The notes: generated by a model not told the origin, from the letters alone. Counted from the first letter of the stretch, positions 30,421 to 41,139 are shown. The stretch: 64,000 nucleotides of DNA from Stercorarius parasiticus (GCA_013396915.1 VWZL01000583.1:709034-773033); one strand, 5' to 3'. Numbers and translations: made by a program.

Positions 30421-30614
30421 CTTAACAAGTTTCATGAGGTGGTAAAGGTCTTCAACCTCATCTTCCTGACATGTGGTATACACTCTTCCAGTATTTACAC
30501 TGGTACCCTTTATGAAACCACGATACAGCGGCAAATCCAATGCATCAGCATATAGATCAATGGCATGGTGTCCTACCGTCTGATACATATAGCTGTCCAA
30601 TTCATCAGTTTGCC
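30421..30614 (-). CDS. DPH6: DPH6 coding exon 3
   Basis: This 194-base exon begins after a GTGGCAG acceptor and ends ...LVK at a GTACG donor, phase 0. It encodes about residues 40-104. It includes DELDSYMYQTVGHHAIDLYA, nearly identical to vertebrate DPH6, followed by ADALDLPLYRG and the conserved acidic stretch DEVEDLYHLMKLVK. This is the rest of the N-terminal nucleotide-binding domain. The open frame continues upstream into the intron as GTG GCA and downstream for two codons, so the exon ends were set by splice sites and protein similarity rather than by the ORF limits. The next expected peptide (vertebrate EGISVGAILSDYQR region) was looked for by eye on the minus strand of 1-30400 and not found. 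About 60% of the roughly 267-residue protein therefore lies outside the window. Confidence 0.97.
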
Positions 30615-32983
30615 CTGCCACAATTAAGAAACAAGCATATGAGATACATTATTTCAACAATTACAAATAATCACAATACTACAAAGTACAGAGAAAATCT
30701 AAACGTTAATATTTTTCAGTTCACAAACAGATGTTTGGTGACAATACCTCTATAAACATGGAAAGAAAAAAAAAAAAGATTTCTCCACCCAACAGACGTA
30801 TGGAGAGGAAGACATCTGTCACAAACATGCTGCCTTTTTGGAAATTGTGGTGTCTGTTTCTTCTTTAGTATTCCCCTCTACTTTATACAAAAAACTTGTA
30901 ACGGTCCAATTCTGCTCCTATTTATATGGTAATATTAATAGGAACACAGTTCAGAGGCACAAACCCAGATGCGTGTCAACATACTCTGAGTAACAAATTT
31001 GGAATACACTGCAACACTGAGAATAAACAACGGGTTGTCAAAATTTCCAAAAACTTCACTGTTAAAATTGTTATTATGGTCATCAAGAAAAAAAAGATTA
31101 TTTCAGCTTAAGTAGAATAAAAGTAGACTGCTATAATGTTTTGACATTGCTTAATATAAAAAAAGAAAACGAAATCTGTTATAATATCCAGGCCCTTTCT
31201 ACCTTCACTCCTTTTAAAAATCAATCTCAAAGCAAAATCAATTCTTTGCTGCTATTGTCTTTACCAGGAGAAAAATTTAACTGAATTTTCTTACAAGCAG
31301 TTTGTAGCTAGCAGATAAGAAAAAAACCAGCTAAAATGCAGACATCATGGACTAGAATTAAATCTCAAATTATACGATAAACTGTTTACGTATAAAATCC
31401 TTCCAATAATTTTTCAAGCAGATTGATACAGCTATACGTCATTATTGGTGAAATCTCCACTTTATTTATTAAAAGCTAACACAGTTCACTATTTTAATGC
31501 TAATTTGTAATACTGGAACTTCTCTTAATTTACATAGACACATCAAACATCTCTGCCGTATACCTATGTAGCACATCTTGCAAAGAGAAAGGTCTGTAAC
31601 ACTGACCAAGATAACTAATTTGTGATGTAACCATTAGGTCATGTCACATTTGATACCATACAACAGATATGCTTTTGCTCAAAATAGGCAAATCCAGACC
31701 CGTAATCACAAATAACCAACCTAGACCAGAAGAAATGATTTAAAAGAAAACTCAGTGTTTTTCAACATACATGAATATGACAAGGTCTTTAAACTGATAC
31801 TCAGTTCAGAATACACAGTTTTTTTATTAATTGAGACTCTCCAGGCAACAGTGGTACAAGATAAAATAAAATGAAAGGCATAGAATCCGCTATTGCCTGA
31901 AGCACCTCAATTAACTTCCCACAGAATTTCCAACTACACACTTAAAGAGAGCATTTTATGATTTTAATGACAATATTCTACATTTCTGATGTGGACAAAT
32001 TAGTTTAAAGACAACATATTTCAACAAGATTAGAGATGATTATGTGCTAGCTACCCAGAAAATAAACTGTTCCCTAGCATTTGCCAGTTCCATTCCTGAT
32101 TCATTTGTGATGGCAGCTCCCTTTTTCCTTTACTTTCCGTGTGTCTTCTTACCAAGCAGTTACAAGATATCATACTTAATTGTGTAACATATGTTGAAGA
32201 GTTAATCTATGTTAACATACTTTAACATTCTCCCCTACCAACTAGGAAACAACTCACTTCTTTTTCAAATTTCAATTCAAGTTTAATTTTTGCTCTAGTC
32301 CAACACAGAAATACTCAGCTCACCCTCTCACCTCGCCACCTACTTAGACCACCTGAGTTTCTCCCATTCTCTTTCACAAAAGTAAGTCTAGGTGCAGCCT
32401 GTGAGGAACTGATCAGAAAACTGATCCAAGCTAAAAGGAATGAAAAAGGCAGGAGAAAGAAGTGCAACAAGGTCAGTTCCAGCCCAGATCAGTACCTCAA
32501 TCCAGTTTACAAATGCTGGGCTAGAATAACGGAGGAAGATATACAAGGTTAAAAATGATCAGCAGCAAAACTGCATATGTTTGGCAGCTGGAATGGTTTA
32601 TGACAGTTTAAAGCTTCTTTTCTTTGTTTCTTTTGTTTAATGATATCCTCTACCACCTTCTACTATTTGTGCTACTGAACTCACACAATCCCTTTGTTTA
32701 CCACCAGGAATATTCATATTCTCCTTTTTTCAAACTGTGTAAGCTTTTCTTTTAATGATCTTCATCTTCTTTTATTTTTTTTTCCCCCTTTGAGGAAAAA
32801 TATATTTAATACCATTCCCATAGCATTTTCTTTTTTCTGCATCTTTTAAGACTTCTAGATTGCCCTTCAATATGCAAAACTATATAAAAACACATAAAGG
32901 AACTTAATTCAGGCACAGCTGTGTCTACATTGTTCCTAATATAAAAAAAACAAACCCTCCTGTAAGAAATGTGGCTTTCATAC
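30615..32983 (-). other. DPH6: DPH6 intron 2
   Basis: The 2,369-base intron has a GTATG donor at 32983 and a GGCAG acceptor ending at 30615. It is AT-rich and unique-looking, and I see no repeat, RNA or coding feature in it. Confidence 0.85.
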
Positions 32984-33078
32984 CTGTGTTTTCAGCGGGT
33001 CTTAAATTGGCTAGAGCAACAATCTCATGCCCAGCAGCAACACACTGCATCATATTATAACAGCTGTCCTTCCCACCA
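32984..33078 (-). CDS. DPH6: DPH6 coding exon 2 (PP-loop ATP-binding motif)
   Basis: This 95-base exon follows a good acceptor (pyrimidine-rich, ending TTACAG) and ends at a GTATG donor. It completes Ser8 and encodes GGKDSCYNMMQCVAAGHEIV followed by ALANLRPAENT, then one base of the next glycine. SGGKDS, made across the exon 1/2 junction, is the PP-loop of the N-type ATP pyrophosphatase fold that binds ATP and adenylates the diphthine carboxylate. The sequence differs from the human protein I know at only a few positions (for example CVAAGHE for CIAAGHQ). There are no stops or frameshifts. Phase in is 2 and phase out is 1, fitting exons 1 and 3 exactly. The frame has no upstream ATG and is short, so it is easy to miss in an ORF scan. 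Confidence 0.95.
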
Positions 33079-34863
33079 CTGTAAGAGAAAGAAAATAGTG
33101 GCAATTAAAAGTACTGATAAAAGTTTTAGCCCCTTATGACTTTTGCCTAACTACTTAAAAATTAGTATCATCAGAGCTGGTTATAAAGTTTTGAAATTAA
33201 AAAAAGGTTGCAAAATATTACCAGTAGAAAAAGGATGATTTCACCATACAATGTTTACTATATATGCATAGTGCCTACATACAGTATCCATAAAGCACAT
33301 ATCCAGTTCTGTATCTTATTACTAATATGAGAGGTTCCATAAAGAACAGACATTTACACTGGAATCCCTTCAGAGGAAGGACTGTCTTCTACTCCAGAAA
33401 TTAATTACTCTGTAGTCATTTACTAAATAACTTGGATTAAAAAAACCCCCAATGATATCTGCTCCAGAGAGTTGCCAGCACTAGCAACTTTTTTAAATGA
33501 AGACTGTCATGTTAAGAATACCATTTATCTGTCATGGGATACTTTGTCTAAAGTTTCAACATTTTAAATGTACTTCCCATTCTCAAAAGCTGTAATTATT
33601 ACAGGCAGTAGGTTCAGTTGACACTGCATTGAACATAGAAATTTTTTACTGCATATAACTGCAAATAAAAATAATCACTGCTGATTAAAAAAAAAATAGA
33701 AAAACAAACAGAACAATGTTCTTCTCTGAGGCCAAGAGATGATGTTCTAACACAGAGAATACAGTTAATTTTGACATTCATTGAAGGCCTACTGGAACCT
33801 TTCCCACTATCAGCGAGGAAAGAACCCTGCTCTGCTGGTGCAAGTGAAATATAGTATTTTTAACGGATTTTAATCATTATCAAAAGAAATATTTCAGTCT
33901 AACAATAAAACTAAGAGTGCTCTAGAACACACACTGCTTGCAAAAAACACATTCAGACTCACAACCTTCAAACTACAACTGCAGGTGGGGATTCTGTGCA
34001 GTTTCTTTAAATGCCAAGGGACAAAAACCAATCCAGGGCAGGAACTAGAACAGAGATCTAGACCAGTTCTGTAAAACTGTGTCTTGCCTTAGAGTCACTG
34101 AGACATGGACAAGAGAACAGACAGTACAAGCAGTCCTTGCTACAACAGATCGTCGGTTTCCTTGTGACCACAATATCACTAACAAACTTCAGCATTTCCA
34201 ACATAAAGTTCCTACTTTCATCCAGTCCTCTATGCAAGAGCTTGACAGTGTGTTACAGGAATGTAATCATACAGCTATTCCCCTCAATTTCTGCTTTTAT
34301 CCATGCTAAAATTCTGTACACTGACCTTCGTTTGCTGTATAACTCAAACCTAAAGTAAAAACAGTATAAATAACATGGCGTTCTTTCATACTTAACCAAT
34401 TTTCATAATGCAGTTGCTTATGTTTCAGTGCTATAAAAATAAATATGGTAATAAATAGATTCCTGATTCAAGGTTCCATCTTTACCTGACATTATTCTCA
34501 TGCATACCTACAACTTTCTTATAACCTATATATAGACAAAAAAAAAATGTTATAAAACCATGTTCATTAATTCTCGATACTGTGCTCAATAGCTTGAAAA
34601 CGTAGATAGTATTCACTTCATAATGTGAAATTCCAGGCTTAACAGAATCATAATGAGACAAAGGCTCTCTTCTTTCTGAAAGACTTTATTCTAAACAATA
34701 AAAGCCTCCCACTAGTTCTGATTTCAACTCCAAACACGACTTCAGAAAATTATATAACAGGAGATAACTGCCTATGCTGTTTACAGAATTTCAATAATAT
34801 TTTTTTAAAAATCAAAAATTAAAAGGACACTAGAATATATCTTTTAATCTTTTCAATTAATTT

Positions 34864-34878
34864 AAAAAAAAAAAAAAA
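34864..34878. repeat. poly(A) run
   Basis: Fifteen consecutive A in DPH6 intron 1. No adjoining retrosequence was recognised. Confidence 0.9.
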
Positions 34879-35180
34879 GATGAGGCTACATTCAGATTTC
34901 CCACATTTAACCACCGATTACTTGATCGAAATTGGTAGAGTGCTCACTGGATCACATGCTACTGCACTGCTATCTATTTTCTATATAACTGTTACTATGG
35001 CCCTAAAAACTAACCATACCAAGAAACAAAATGAAATGGTGCCTACTTACAAGGCCGCCTACTCTAGCTGTAAAACACATGACAGTTAAGACCAATGAAG
35101 CCAGACAGCCCATTCTGTGGGAGGAAGGTGGACTCGGCACAGTCCCAGCCTGACTGTTGTCTAATAGATTGTGACACAAC

Positions 35181-35208
35181 AAAAAAAAAAAAAAAGAAAG
35201 AAAAAAAG
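35181..35208. repeat. A-rich run with GAAA units
   Basis: Fifteen A followed by GAAAG and a further A run in DPH6 intron 1. No retrosequence is recognised beside it. Confidence 0.88.
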
Positions 35209-36689
35209 ACTTAAGAAGAGAGATGAAGACAGGTACTGAGGTAGCCTGGGGACTGCTGTGAATTCTCATCACAGAAAAAAATCAGAAGGCCTTTTTGTAG
35301 AAAACTGTTCGAAGTCAGGCCACAGCCAGGGTTACTTTTGACAATGTTGCAAGTATGTTAATAGGTAGGCTTACAAACTGACAAAATACCAGAAAAAGCA
35401 CAGTCACCTTAAAGATATGGGTCAATGAAAGACTTCTGAGCAAAATTCCATTCTATTAACAAGTGTAACCATTTACACTAAGAAAATGCTAGAAGAATTA
35501 AAGAGTTGAAAAACATCATATTTCAGGTAGAAGACTGTCTTTAAAATATCTGATTTAGCACAAAACACAATACAGGGTTTACCCTATAAATACCACCTTA
35601 AAGAAAGACTATCAACTTTAAGCACAGTCAACATCTTAGAAGAAAAAGAAACAGGTTAAAGTAGTTTTATGTATAATCCTGACCTTTTCAAAAGTAAGAA
35701 GCACTTTTCAAATACTTTTTTTTCCCCTCTGATCTTTGAGGCTAGCTCTGTTACAAAGATTTCAGACACTTTGATGTCTCTTGAAAACTCTTCTTAAAAC
35801 TATTACTGAAACTAAATCCATCCTTGTAAAATTGCCCATTAAAATAGCAATTGTGTCAGAAACCTGTTTTTAGGATTTTATTTCATCCTGCCTTTTAACA
35901 CATTCCTCTGCTTAGAAAATATCAAAATAAATAAGGCTGGAAGACAAAATCTTATCTATAAAAGCACAAAAGCTGATTTTCCTACTCTGTATTTAGGCAA
36001 ATCTTGAAAAACGTATATAACATTTGCTGTATTTTTTCCTCTTTGGATGATGTTTGGAGTGATTTGCAATTATTGCGGCCAAACCCCAATTTCAACAAGG
36101 CTTGATGTTAGACGTTGCCTGAGAGAATTCAATACATTAAATGTTATAACTCTAGTATATAGGTACTGCACCCAAAACCAAAAATACACTGCTCATATCC
36201 ACACGACCCTTTTCCATTTACAGGTTTCCCAGCTTTTTTCTTAACTATTATTTATGAACAAAAGAACACACCTGTCCTTGTTACAAAATGTTAATCTTTC
36301 TAAAAAAAATACAAAAAAGCCATTTACAGTACAAGAACTGCAGAAACTGACATAAAACGGCAGGAGCACGGGGGGAAGCAAATAGGGCAGCCCCTGACAG
36401 AGTCAAATGAGTGAGCTTCATCTTTTTAAAAACGAGCAAAATGAAGTCTCTCCCAAAAGACACACTAGAAACATCTACCGTTGAGACTTCAGAAAATTTA
36501 TCCTCGGAGAGCTTAAGGTATTTGGAAAGGAAAAGCGCGGGGAAATCCAACCGCAAGCGAGCAGAACTCCCGCTACCTGCGGCGCAAGCGGCTCAGGCCC
36601 CGCAGCCCCTCCGCGCTGGAGACTCGGGACAGCAGGATAACGGGGTGCAGGCGATGGCGGGAAATAATTTTGGGTGCTGTTTTTAGGTG

Positions 36690-36750
36690 GGTTTTGGTTT
36701 TCTTTTTTTTGGTTTGTTTTTTTTTTGTTTGTTTGTTTTTTTTGTTTAAA
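36690..36750. repeat. T-rich low-complexity stretch with G interruptions
   Basis: The plus strand is almost only T and G (TTTGTTTG-like units), directly left of the CpG island. It generates long low-complexity open frames that are not genes. Confidence 0.85.
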
Positions 36751-37135
36751 CCAGACACTAATAGATCTTGAGCGTCCCGGGAACAAGGGAAAAGCAGAAG
36801 GCAAACTGTTACAGCCTCCCCCTGCCTATAGGCAGGGCCCGCCTGGCCCCGGCCCTCAGACGCAACCCGCTCCCGGGCAGCAGACGGAGGGCCGGCGGGA
36901 AGCAAGACGCCGCCGGAGCCCGATCGCTCCGCGCACGGAGGGAAGGAGGGGAGAGCTGGGCCGGCAGGAAAGACACGGGCCGGAAGAGCCGGGGCAGGCG
37001 GGTCTCCCAGGCGGCGCTGGGTGGAGCGCGACCCGCGGGGCTGCTGCCGGGCGGGTTCGGCCTCTCCCCCGCGCCCTCCCTCCGCCTGCGAGCCGCTCCT
37101 CGCTCGCCCACACGGGCGCTCCCTCAGCCCGTTAC

Positions 37136-37158
37136 CTGATTAAAGCCACTACTCTCAT
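37136..37158 (-). CDS. DPH6: DPH6 coding exon 1 (diphthine--ammonia ligase, N-terminus)
   Basis: DPH6 catalyses the last step of diphthamide synthesis on the target histidine of elongation factor 2, the ATP-dependent amidation of diphthine with ammonia, in the cytosol. This 23-base coding part reads MRVVALI plus the first two bases of Ser8, then a GT donor (bases 37135-37134). The vertebrate protein starts MRVAALIS, so the match is nearly exact. The ATG has an A at -3, a fair Kozak context, and lies inside a CpG island. The split serine codon is completed by exon 2, giving the PP-loop SGGKDS. The exon is too short to identify alone; its identity rests on the exact phase fit with exons 2 and 3. 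The 5' UTR and transcription start cannot be placed from sequence, and an assembly gap lies about 200 bases upstream. Confidence 0.9.
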
Positions 37159-37354
37159 GCTGCTGGCGGGACCGGGGGGCGGTAACGCTAACAGGGAGGT
37201 GCGTGGCAACTGCGAAACGCAGGGGGAAAAAGCGCGGCCGTCCCGGCCACCCCGGGCCGCCCACGCCGCCGGCTCCTTCCGTTGCCGCCGTTTGGCCGCC
37301 TCCCCCCAGCAGAGCCTCCTCCCGGGGCAGGCCGGGAGGGGGCCCGAGCAAGCG

Positions 37355-37397
37355 NNNNNNNNNNNNNNNNNNNNNNNNNNNNNNNNNNNNNNNNNNN
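37355..37397. other. assembly gap (43 N)
   Basis: A run of 43 N lies within the CpG island, about 200 bases upstream of the DPH6 ATG, probably a GC-rich stretch that was not sequenced through. Translations crossing it are meaningless. The DPH6 transcription start or 5' UTR may lie near or in it. Confidence 0.99.
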
Positions 37398-37512
37398 AAC
37401 GACTCTGCCTCTGCCGTAGCCCTGCGAGCCTGGCGGGGCGGCGGGGGCCGGGCGCAGCTCGGGTGAGGGCGGCGTGGAGGGCGCGGCCGCGGAGGCAGCG
37501 CGGGGGACGCCT

Positions 37513-37574
37513 ATGGAGGGCAGGGCGGCCGCGCTGGTAGGCCCGGGCGGGCCGCCCGCTGCCGGGGCTGCCGT
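37513..37574 (+). other. candidate first exon of a divergent transcript
   Basis: On the strand opposite DPH6, an ATG at 37513 opens 20 codons (MEGRAAALVGPGGPPAAGAA) plus two bases. It then meets a donor matching GTAAGT in all six intronic positions. The start is about 355 bases from the DPH6 ATG, the usual geometry of a bidirectional promoter. The peptide is Gly/Ala/Pro-rich, as any CpG-island frame would be, so coding potential is weak. The ATG context is poor at -3 although G is at +4. The human counterpart is a non-coding divergent transcript, and an RNA exon is the likelier reading. No partner exon could be assigned with confidence. Confidence 0.25.
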
Positions 37575-38060
37575 GTAAGTCAGCCCCCCTCCCGCCTTTT
37601 TCCTGCTTGTCTACAGCCGCGCACTTGTTGTAAGGGTCTGCTGTGCAGGGAATGGGGAGCGACCGAGTGAGGCGGCCGGTTCGTCCCCTCAAGTGGCTGC
37701 TGAGGGGACAGCGGGGCGTTGTCGCAGCCCAGCTTCACCACAGCCCGGGGGAGGGAGGCCGGGAGCGCCCGCCGTGAGGGGAGGAAACGCCGCGGGCCTT
37801 CACAAGTAGCCGCGGGCCGGTACTAATCGCGGCAGCCGGCCCAGGAAGCTGCTGGGCGAACCGGGCGGCGGTGGGTGCTCGCCCGGCGGCCAGTGACCCC
37901 CGGCCGCTTGTGGGGCAGTGGGCGGGACAGCAGCGCTCCCTCACCTCGTCCCTTTGGGGGCTGATGGAGGGGACACCTTTCGAGTGGCCGGAGTGACCCC
38001 CAGCAGCCTGTGTCGAGGGGCCGGAGCGGGAGGCGAGCAGGGAGGAAGGGTAGAGCAGAG

Positions 38061-40036
38061 CAGAGCTCCCGGCTGCCTCGATGAAGGCCTCCACAAGCAC
38101 AAAACGTCCACCTGCACCCTGGGGTTCAGCTTCTGCAGACGAAAAATTTTAATCTTGTCCTGTGATCCCTGTCTTGGGTTAATTTTCAGAGCAATCCTGC
38201 TGTTAATGCATTCGGCAGATGCCACTGTAGGTTTGCAGGCAAAGTGAACAAAAAGCTTACCCAGGTGCCCAGTCTCTGAATCCAGACACAATTTTATTTA
38301 TCCCAAGTCACAGAAGAAACCTATGGGTTAGTTCTGCCAATGAAACCATATCACTAGACTAACTTTAAACGCCTAGTGCCACCAGGTAACGCCATTGCTG
38401 GGGGTGTTGCGGTAGTGTTTTGAGCAGTGGTGTGAGGGACCACCACACTCCACGCTTTGCTTCAGAGGGCTTGTGGGCCCAAAATGGGGAGAAGAAACCA
38501 CTGGTGGGCTGTTGCTTGGTCACCCTGGACAGAGTCGGGTGAGCAGGGTCAAGCGCCGTGCCTCAGGGTAAGCCTCAGGGCTGCCCTGCTCCGTGTCTTC
38601 ATCTGCAGTGCGACCACTGGTGTCCACAATTCAACCAGTACGTTGTACCAGGAATACCGATTCATGATTTCTATTGAATTTAGTTGCAGCAACCGGTGCA
38701 GCTAAGACAAAAGGCTTTGTTGCTCAGGGCTGGATTGAAGGGGTGTGCTTTATGCCTTGCGAGTGCTAACTTACCATCCCCCTGTAACATGGTATTGTAC
38801 AATGCTATAGAACCATCTGTACCGATAGGGCTTTGCACAAGCATCGGAAAAAACAAGTTCCTTGCACACAAATTGTTGGGTCTGAAGTTCCTGGGAAGAG
38901 AAAAGATAGAAGAAAACAGAGAATCAAATTCTAAGAGAAAAACATATTGTTTATAGCAATGAGTATGCCAAAATAAATGCCTAGTGAGACAAATATGTAA
39001 GATTTTTTGTTCAAAGCTCATGAAGCAGTTTGAAAGAGCACCTTTTTTTTTAGATTATTTGAGTTTGCATGTGATTTGTACAGTAAGTCACTGGGAATTT
39101 TAAAATAGGAGTGGATAGTTATGGGCAGATATGAAGGTGATGATGCCTTCCTAAATACACTTTTGAAAAGTTAAGAGGTGACAATCAGTATAAAACTTAC
39201 TTGATAAATAGTTGTGAAGAGATAGTAATCACAATATGGAATTTTCTGCATAGGAATAATTACAAAAAGCACATGTTTTAAAAAATAAATCCTCAGATCA
39301 TACTTTGACCATCACAGGCCAGCAGTTATAAGACAAAATACTTGACTTAGATTGGAATTACTTACAGGACAGTTGGATTTCCTTCTAGTTTAGTGATGAT
39401 GACTTAATGTATAATTTTTCTGCTCTTCAAAACATCTTAGATGATGTGAAAGAGAGTTACTTAGATGTGAAATTCTGATGAAAGGGCAGGGACTTTGGTG
39501 GGGGGTTGGGCCTTAATTTTTTGGCTCGGGAAGGTAATGGAGTCCTGTTTTGAATTAAAACTGTAAATCCAGTGTATTCAGATTTTATCAGAGATCACTA
39601 AATTGAATGAAGCAATACTGCATAGTACCTGAACTGGTAGAAAGTAAGCACACTTCTGAGGAACTGTAAAAAAAGGCAGAACAAAGTTATTTGATATATT
39701 GCAAAAAAAAAAGGGGGGGGGTATGTATTTTATCATACATCACCTCTGTCTTTTCTGGGTTTGAATTAAGTATTTTTATTTTTGATTATCACAAGAAAGA
39801 ATAATTCAGCTAGTAGTTGTGAACACTTAATTTGCAATACTTCTCAATGATACATGGAAAGTCTAAAAATCATGTACATAAGTTATTCTGCTGCTTTGGA
39901 AAATTGAGAGGCCATAAAATCAGTAGCTTAAATCACACAGCTTTATAACAAATATTCAAAGACTTGTGAAGCTCTCTTCTAAGTAGCATTGTTAGAAGAT
40001 CTGGAAAAGAGAATAGTTCTGAAGTCCCCTATTTTC
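38061..40036. other. stretch without a recognised gene right of the CpG island
   Basis: GC content falls gradually. A plus-strand donor-like site (CTCAGG followed by GTAAGC) lies near 38569 and could serve the divergent transcript. Open frames at 37918-38247 and on both strands near 38680-39020 show no family resemblance and overlap each other. A run of ten A followed by nine G lies at 39703-39721. Otherwise nothing is seen. Confidence 0.5.
39703..39721. repeat. A10-G9 homopurine run
   Basis: Ten A are followed immediately by nine G, which is prone to sequencing and replication length error. Confidence 0.9.
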
Positions 40037-40209
40037 TTAAAGGTCTCTTATTATTAATCTGTTATGATACAATGTTGGTGTTTTTTCAGCAGATGGTTCT
40101 ATTGCATTCTGTTTTACATCTTTCAAAAAACAAATTTCCACTTGCAAGTCAGGCTTGTTTGAAGTAGAAGTTACATATGACACTGCGGGACCAAAGTCTG
40201 CTTCATTTG
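40037..40209 (-). other. candidate terminal coding exon, unknown protein
   Basis: An open segment follows an acceptor (CAGTCTCACTAG) and ends at TAA (40039-40037). An in-frame alternative acceptor would start it at 40230. It encodes about 56 residues with a plausible soluble composition, for example NEADFGPAVSYVTSTSNKPD and later VEICFLKDVKQNAIEPS. Its entry phase (1) matches the exit phase of the candidate exon at 40418-40649. I do not recognise the protein. A frame of this length alone is not significant in AT-rich DNA; the interest comes from phase and splice agreement with the two candidate exons upstream. Confidence 0.25.
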
Positions 40210-40417
40210 CTAGTGAGACTGGAATTTTTGCTTCCATTTGATGAAGACATCAGTAGTTATTTGCACAAATAAAAAAGTGGGATTTGGCTCCCAGAATTTG
40301 TGAAATATGTCAAAATTGAATTAGTAAAGTGGGGTTTCAAAACAAATCTGTATTTTACCCAAAAAGATACATTATTTGGAATATATTCAGTGAGAAAATC
40401 TGTTTGCTCTCACTCAC

Positions 40418-40649
40418 CTGATGAAATAACTGGTGTAGTGTCACTGCTCTTAAAAGGTTCTGCAGTAGGACAGTGGACAGAAGAGAGTGCATCATCTCTC
40501 GAGCTGATTGCCCCAAGACATTCTGCTGTATTGCTGCAGCAGCTGAAACAATACAGTTCACCAAAGCTGCCTTTCTTCTCGGGGAAGTACTGGCTACTTT
40601 GTACAGAAAGCCAGCAATAGCTCAGCGCTTCTTTCTCACCCTTTTCTGC
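40418..40649 (-). other. candidate internal coding exon, Ser/Cys-rich tail, unknown protein
   Basis: This 232-base segment contains 77 open codons and one base. It is bounded by an acceptor (TTTCAACTTTCTAG) and a donor identical to the consensus CAG/GTGAGT; the frame hits stops just outside both. The translation begins AEKGEKEALSYCWL, contains FGELYCFSCCSN and ISSRDDALSS, and has no ATG, so an ATG-based search misses it. Overlapping frames are also open on the plus strand (40300-40620) and in a second minus frame (40355-40564), which weakens the case for this strand. I cannot name a family. It could be the cytoplasmic tail of a membrane protein given the preceding hydrophobic segment. Confidence 0.3.
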
Positions 40650-40779
40650 CTAGAAAGTTGAAAATAATTATAATGAATTAATATAACTGGAGGAACCTGT
40701 CAGAGGATTAAAAAACGCAATGCAGTATCCCTAACGATCTGGAATAGTTAATTAAGTTCTCTTATAAATGAGTTCCAAA

Positions 40780-40804
40780 AATAACTTACTTTCAGTAAGT
40801 TATT
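40780..40804. repeat. perfect hairpin, 11-bp arms
   Basis: The arms AATAACTTACT and AGTAAGTTATT flank the trinucleotide TTC. It lies between two candidate exons of the unknown minus-strand model. Confidence 0.92.
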
Positions 40805-40829
40805 CTGAGAAACAGTCACTTTAGCATAC

Positions 40830-40948
40830 CTGAGCTGCAGTGCCTATTAGAAAAGGGCCAATTATCCAGTGATTGGCAGTTAAAGGTGAACCGCTGAGGT
40901 TCTTAATTAAAAGATTTCCTATTATAATCACCAGTAAGTAATGGAATA
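40830..40948 (-). other. candidate internal coding exon with hydrophobic segment, unknown protein
   Basis: This 119-base segment lies between an acceptor (TTTATATATGCAG) and a donor (GCTCAG/GTATGC). It enters in phase 1 and leaves in phase 0, which matches the next candidate exon (40418-40649). It reads FHYLLVIIIGNLLIKNLSG and then ANHWIIGPFLIGTAAQ, two short hydrophobic runs that suggest a membrane segment. The intron that would separate it from the next exon contains a perfect 25-base hairpin (40780-40804). I recognise no family. Confidence 0.28.
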
Positions 40949-41025
40949 CTGCATATATAAAGCAGACGTAATGTTAGAAGAAAATTCCTATTTTGAAACA
41001 AGGATTTCAAAAATCCTTTGCTTAC

Positions 41026-41139
41026 CGTGCTAAGTCCAAAACAGGAATGTTACGGTCTTCACGGGTGCAGCTGGCACTGTGCCACTATTGCCCCTCATTA
41101 GTATCCTGCTCTGACTCTCTTGCAGCCAGAGGTGTTTCC
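41026..41139 (-). pseudogene. weak upstream candidate exon with an in-frame stop
   Basis: The segment ends at a CACG/GTAAGC donor and exits in the phase (1) required by the candidate exon at 40830-40948. It is open for LWLQESQSRILMRGNSGT and APVKTVTFLFWT but then has TAG two codons before the donor. If the gene model is real, this argues for a decayed copy; otherwise it is chance. A further segment at 41721-41931 has an excellent acceptor (TTTCTGTTGCAG) and a GTAAGT donor, and also carries TAG eight bases before its donor. An open stretch at 41311-41483 lies between them. Confidence 0.15.

Larger units (their letters stand above)
33079..37135 (-). other. DPH6: DPH6 intron 1
   Basis: The 4,057-base intron has a GT donor at 37135-37134 and an AG acceptor at 33080-33079. 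Its 5' end is in the CpG island. The rest is AT-rich, with A-runs at 34864-34878 and 35181-35208 and a long T/G-rich stretch near 36690-36750. Open frames such as 34079-34309, 34880-35089 and 36411-36686 show no recognisable protein and no splice logic. I see no RNA gene or intact mobile element. Confidence 0.85.
36840..38060. promoter_or_regulatory. CpG-island promoter of DPH6, probably bidirectional
   Basis: A sharp change from AT-rich DNA to GC- and CpG-dense DNA surrounds the DPH6 start codon. GC boxes (GGGCGG/CCGCCC-type) occur throughout, and an ETS-like CCGGAAG is visible at about 36979. I see no TATA box at a sensible distance from the ATG. Such islands commonly drive transcription both ways, and the human locus has a divergent non-coding transcript (DPH6-DT). 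On the plus strand here a consensus GTAAGT donor lies at 37575. The boundaries are approximate, because the CpG density tails off over about 100 bases on each side. Confidence 0.85.

Noticed and set aside
36809..37113. Several overlapping minus-strand frames in the CpG island
   Set aside because: Low-complexity Arg/Pro/Ala translations in all frames; no family resemblance.
36674..37540. 288-codon plus-strand open frame across the CpG island
   Set aside because: It starts in a T/G low-complexity tract, crosses the 43-N gap and runs antisense over DPH6 exon 1. Its Arg/Pro/Gly/Ala-rich translation is what random GC-rich DNA gives.
37132..37692. 186-codon minus-strand frame ending in MRVVALIR
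   Set aside because: It crosses the N gap. Only the last eight codons are DPH6; the upstream part is 5' UTR or promoter. The final Arg is read from the splice donor.
40300..40620. 106-codon plus-strand frame overlapping the candidate minus-strand exon
   Set aside because: No good donor at its end (it ends in a stop) and no phase partner was seen. It is kept as a reason for doubt about strand rather than called as a gene.
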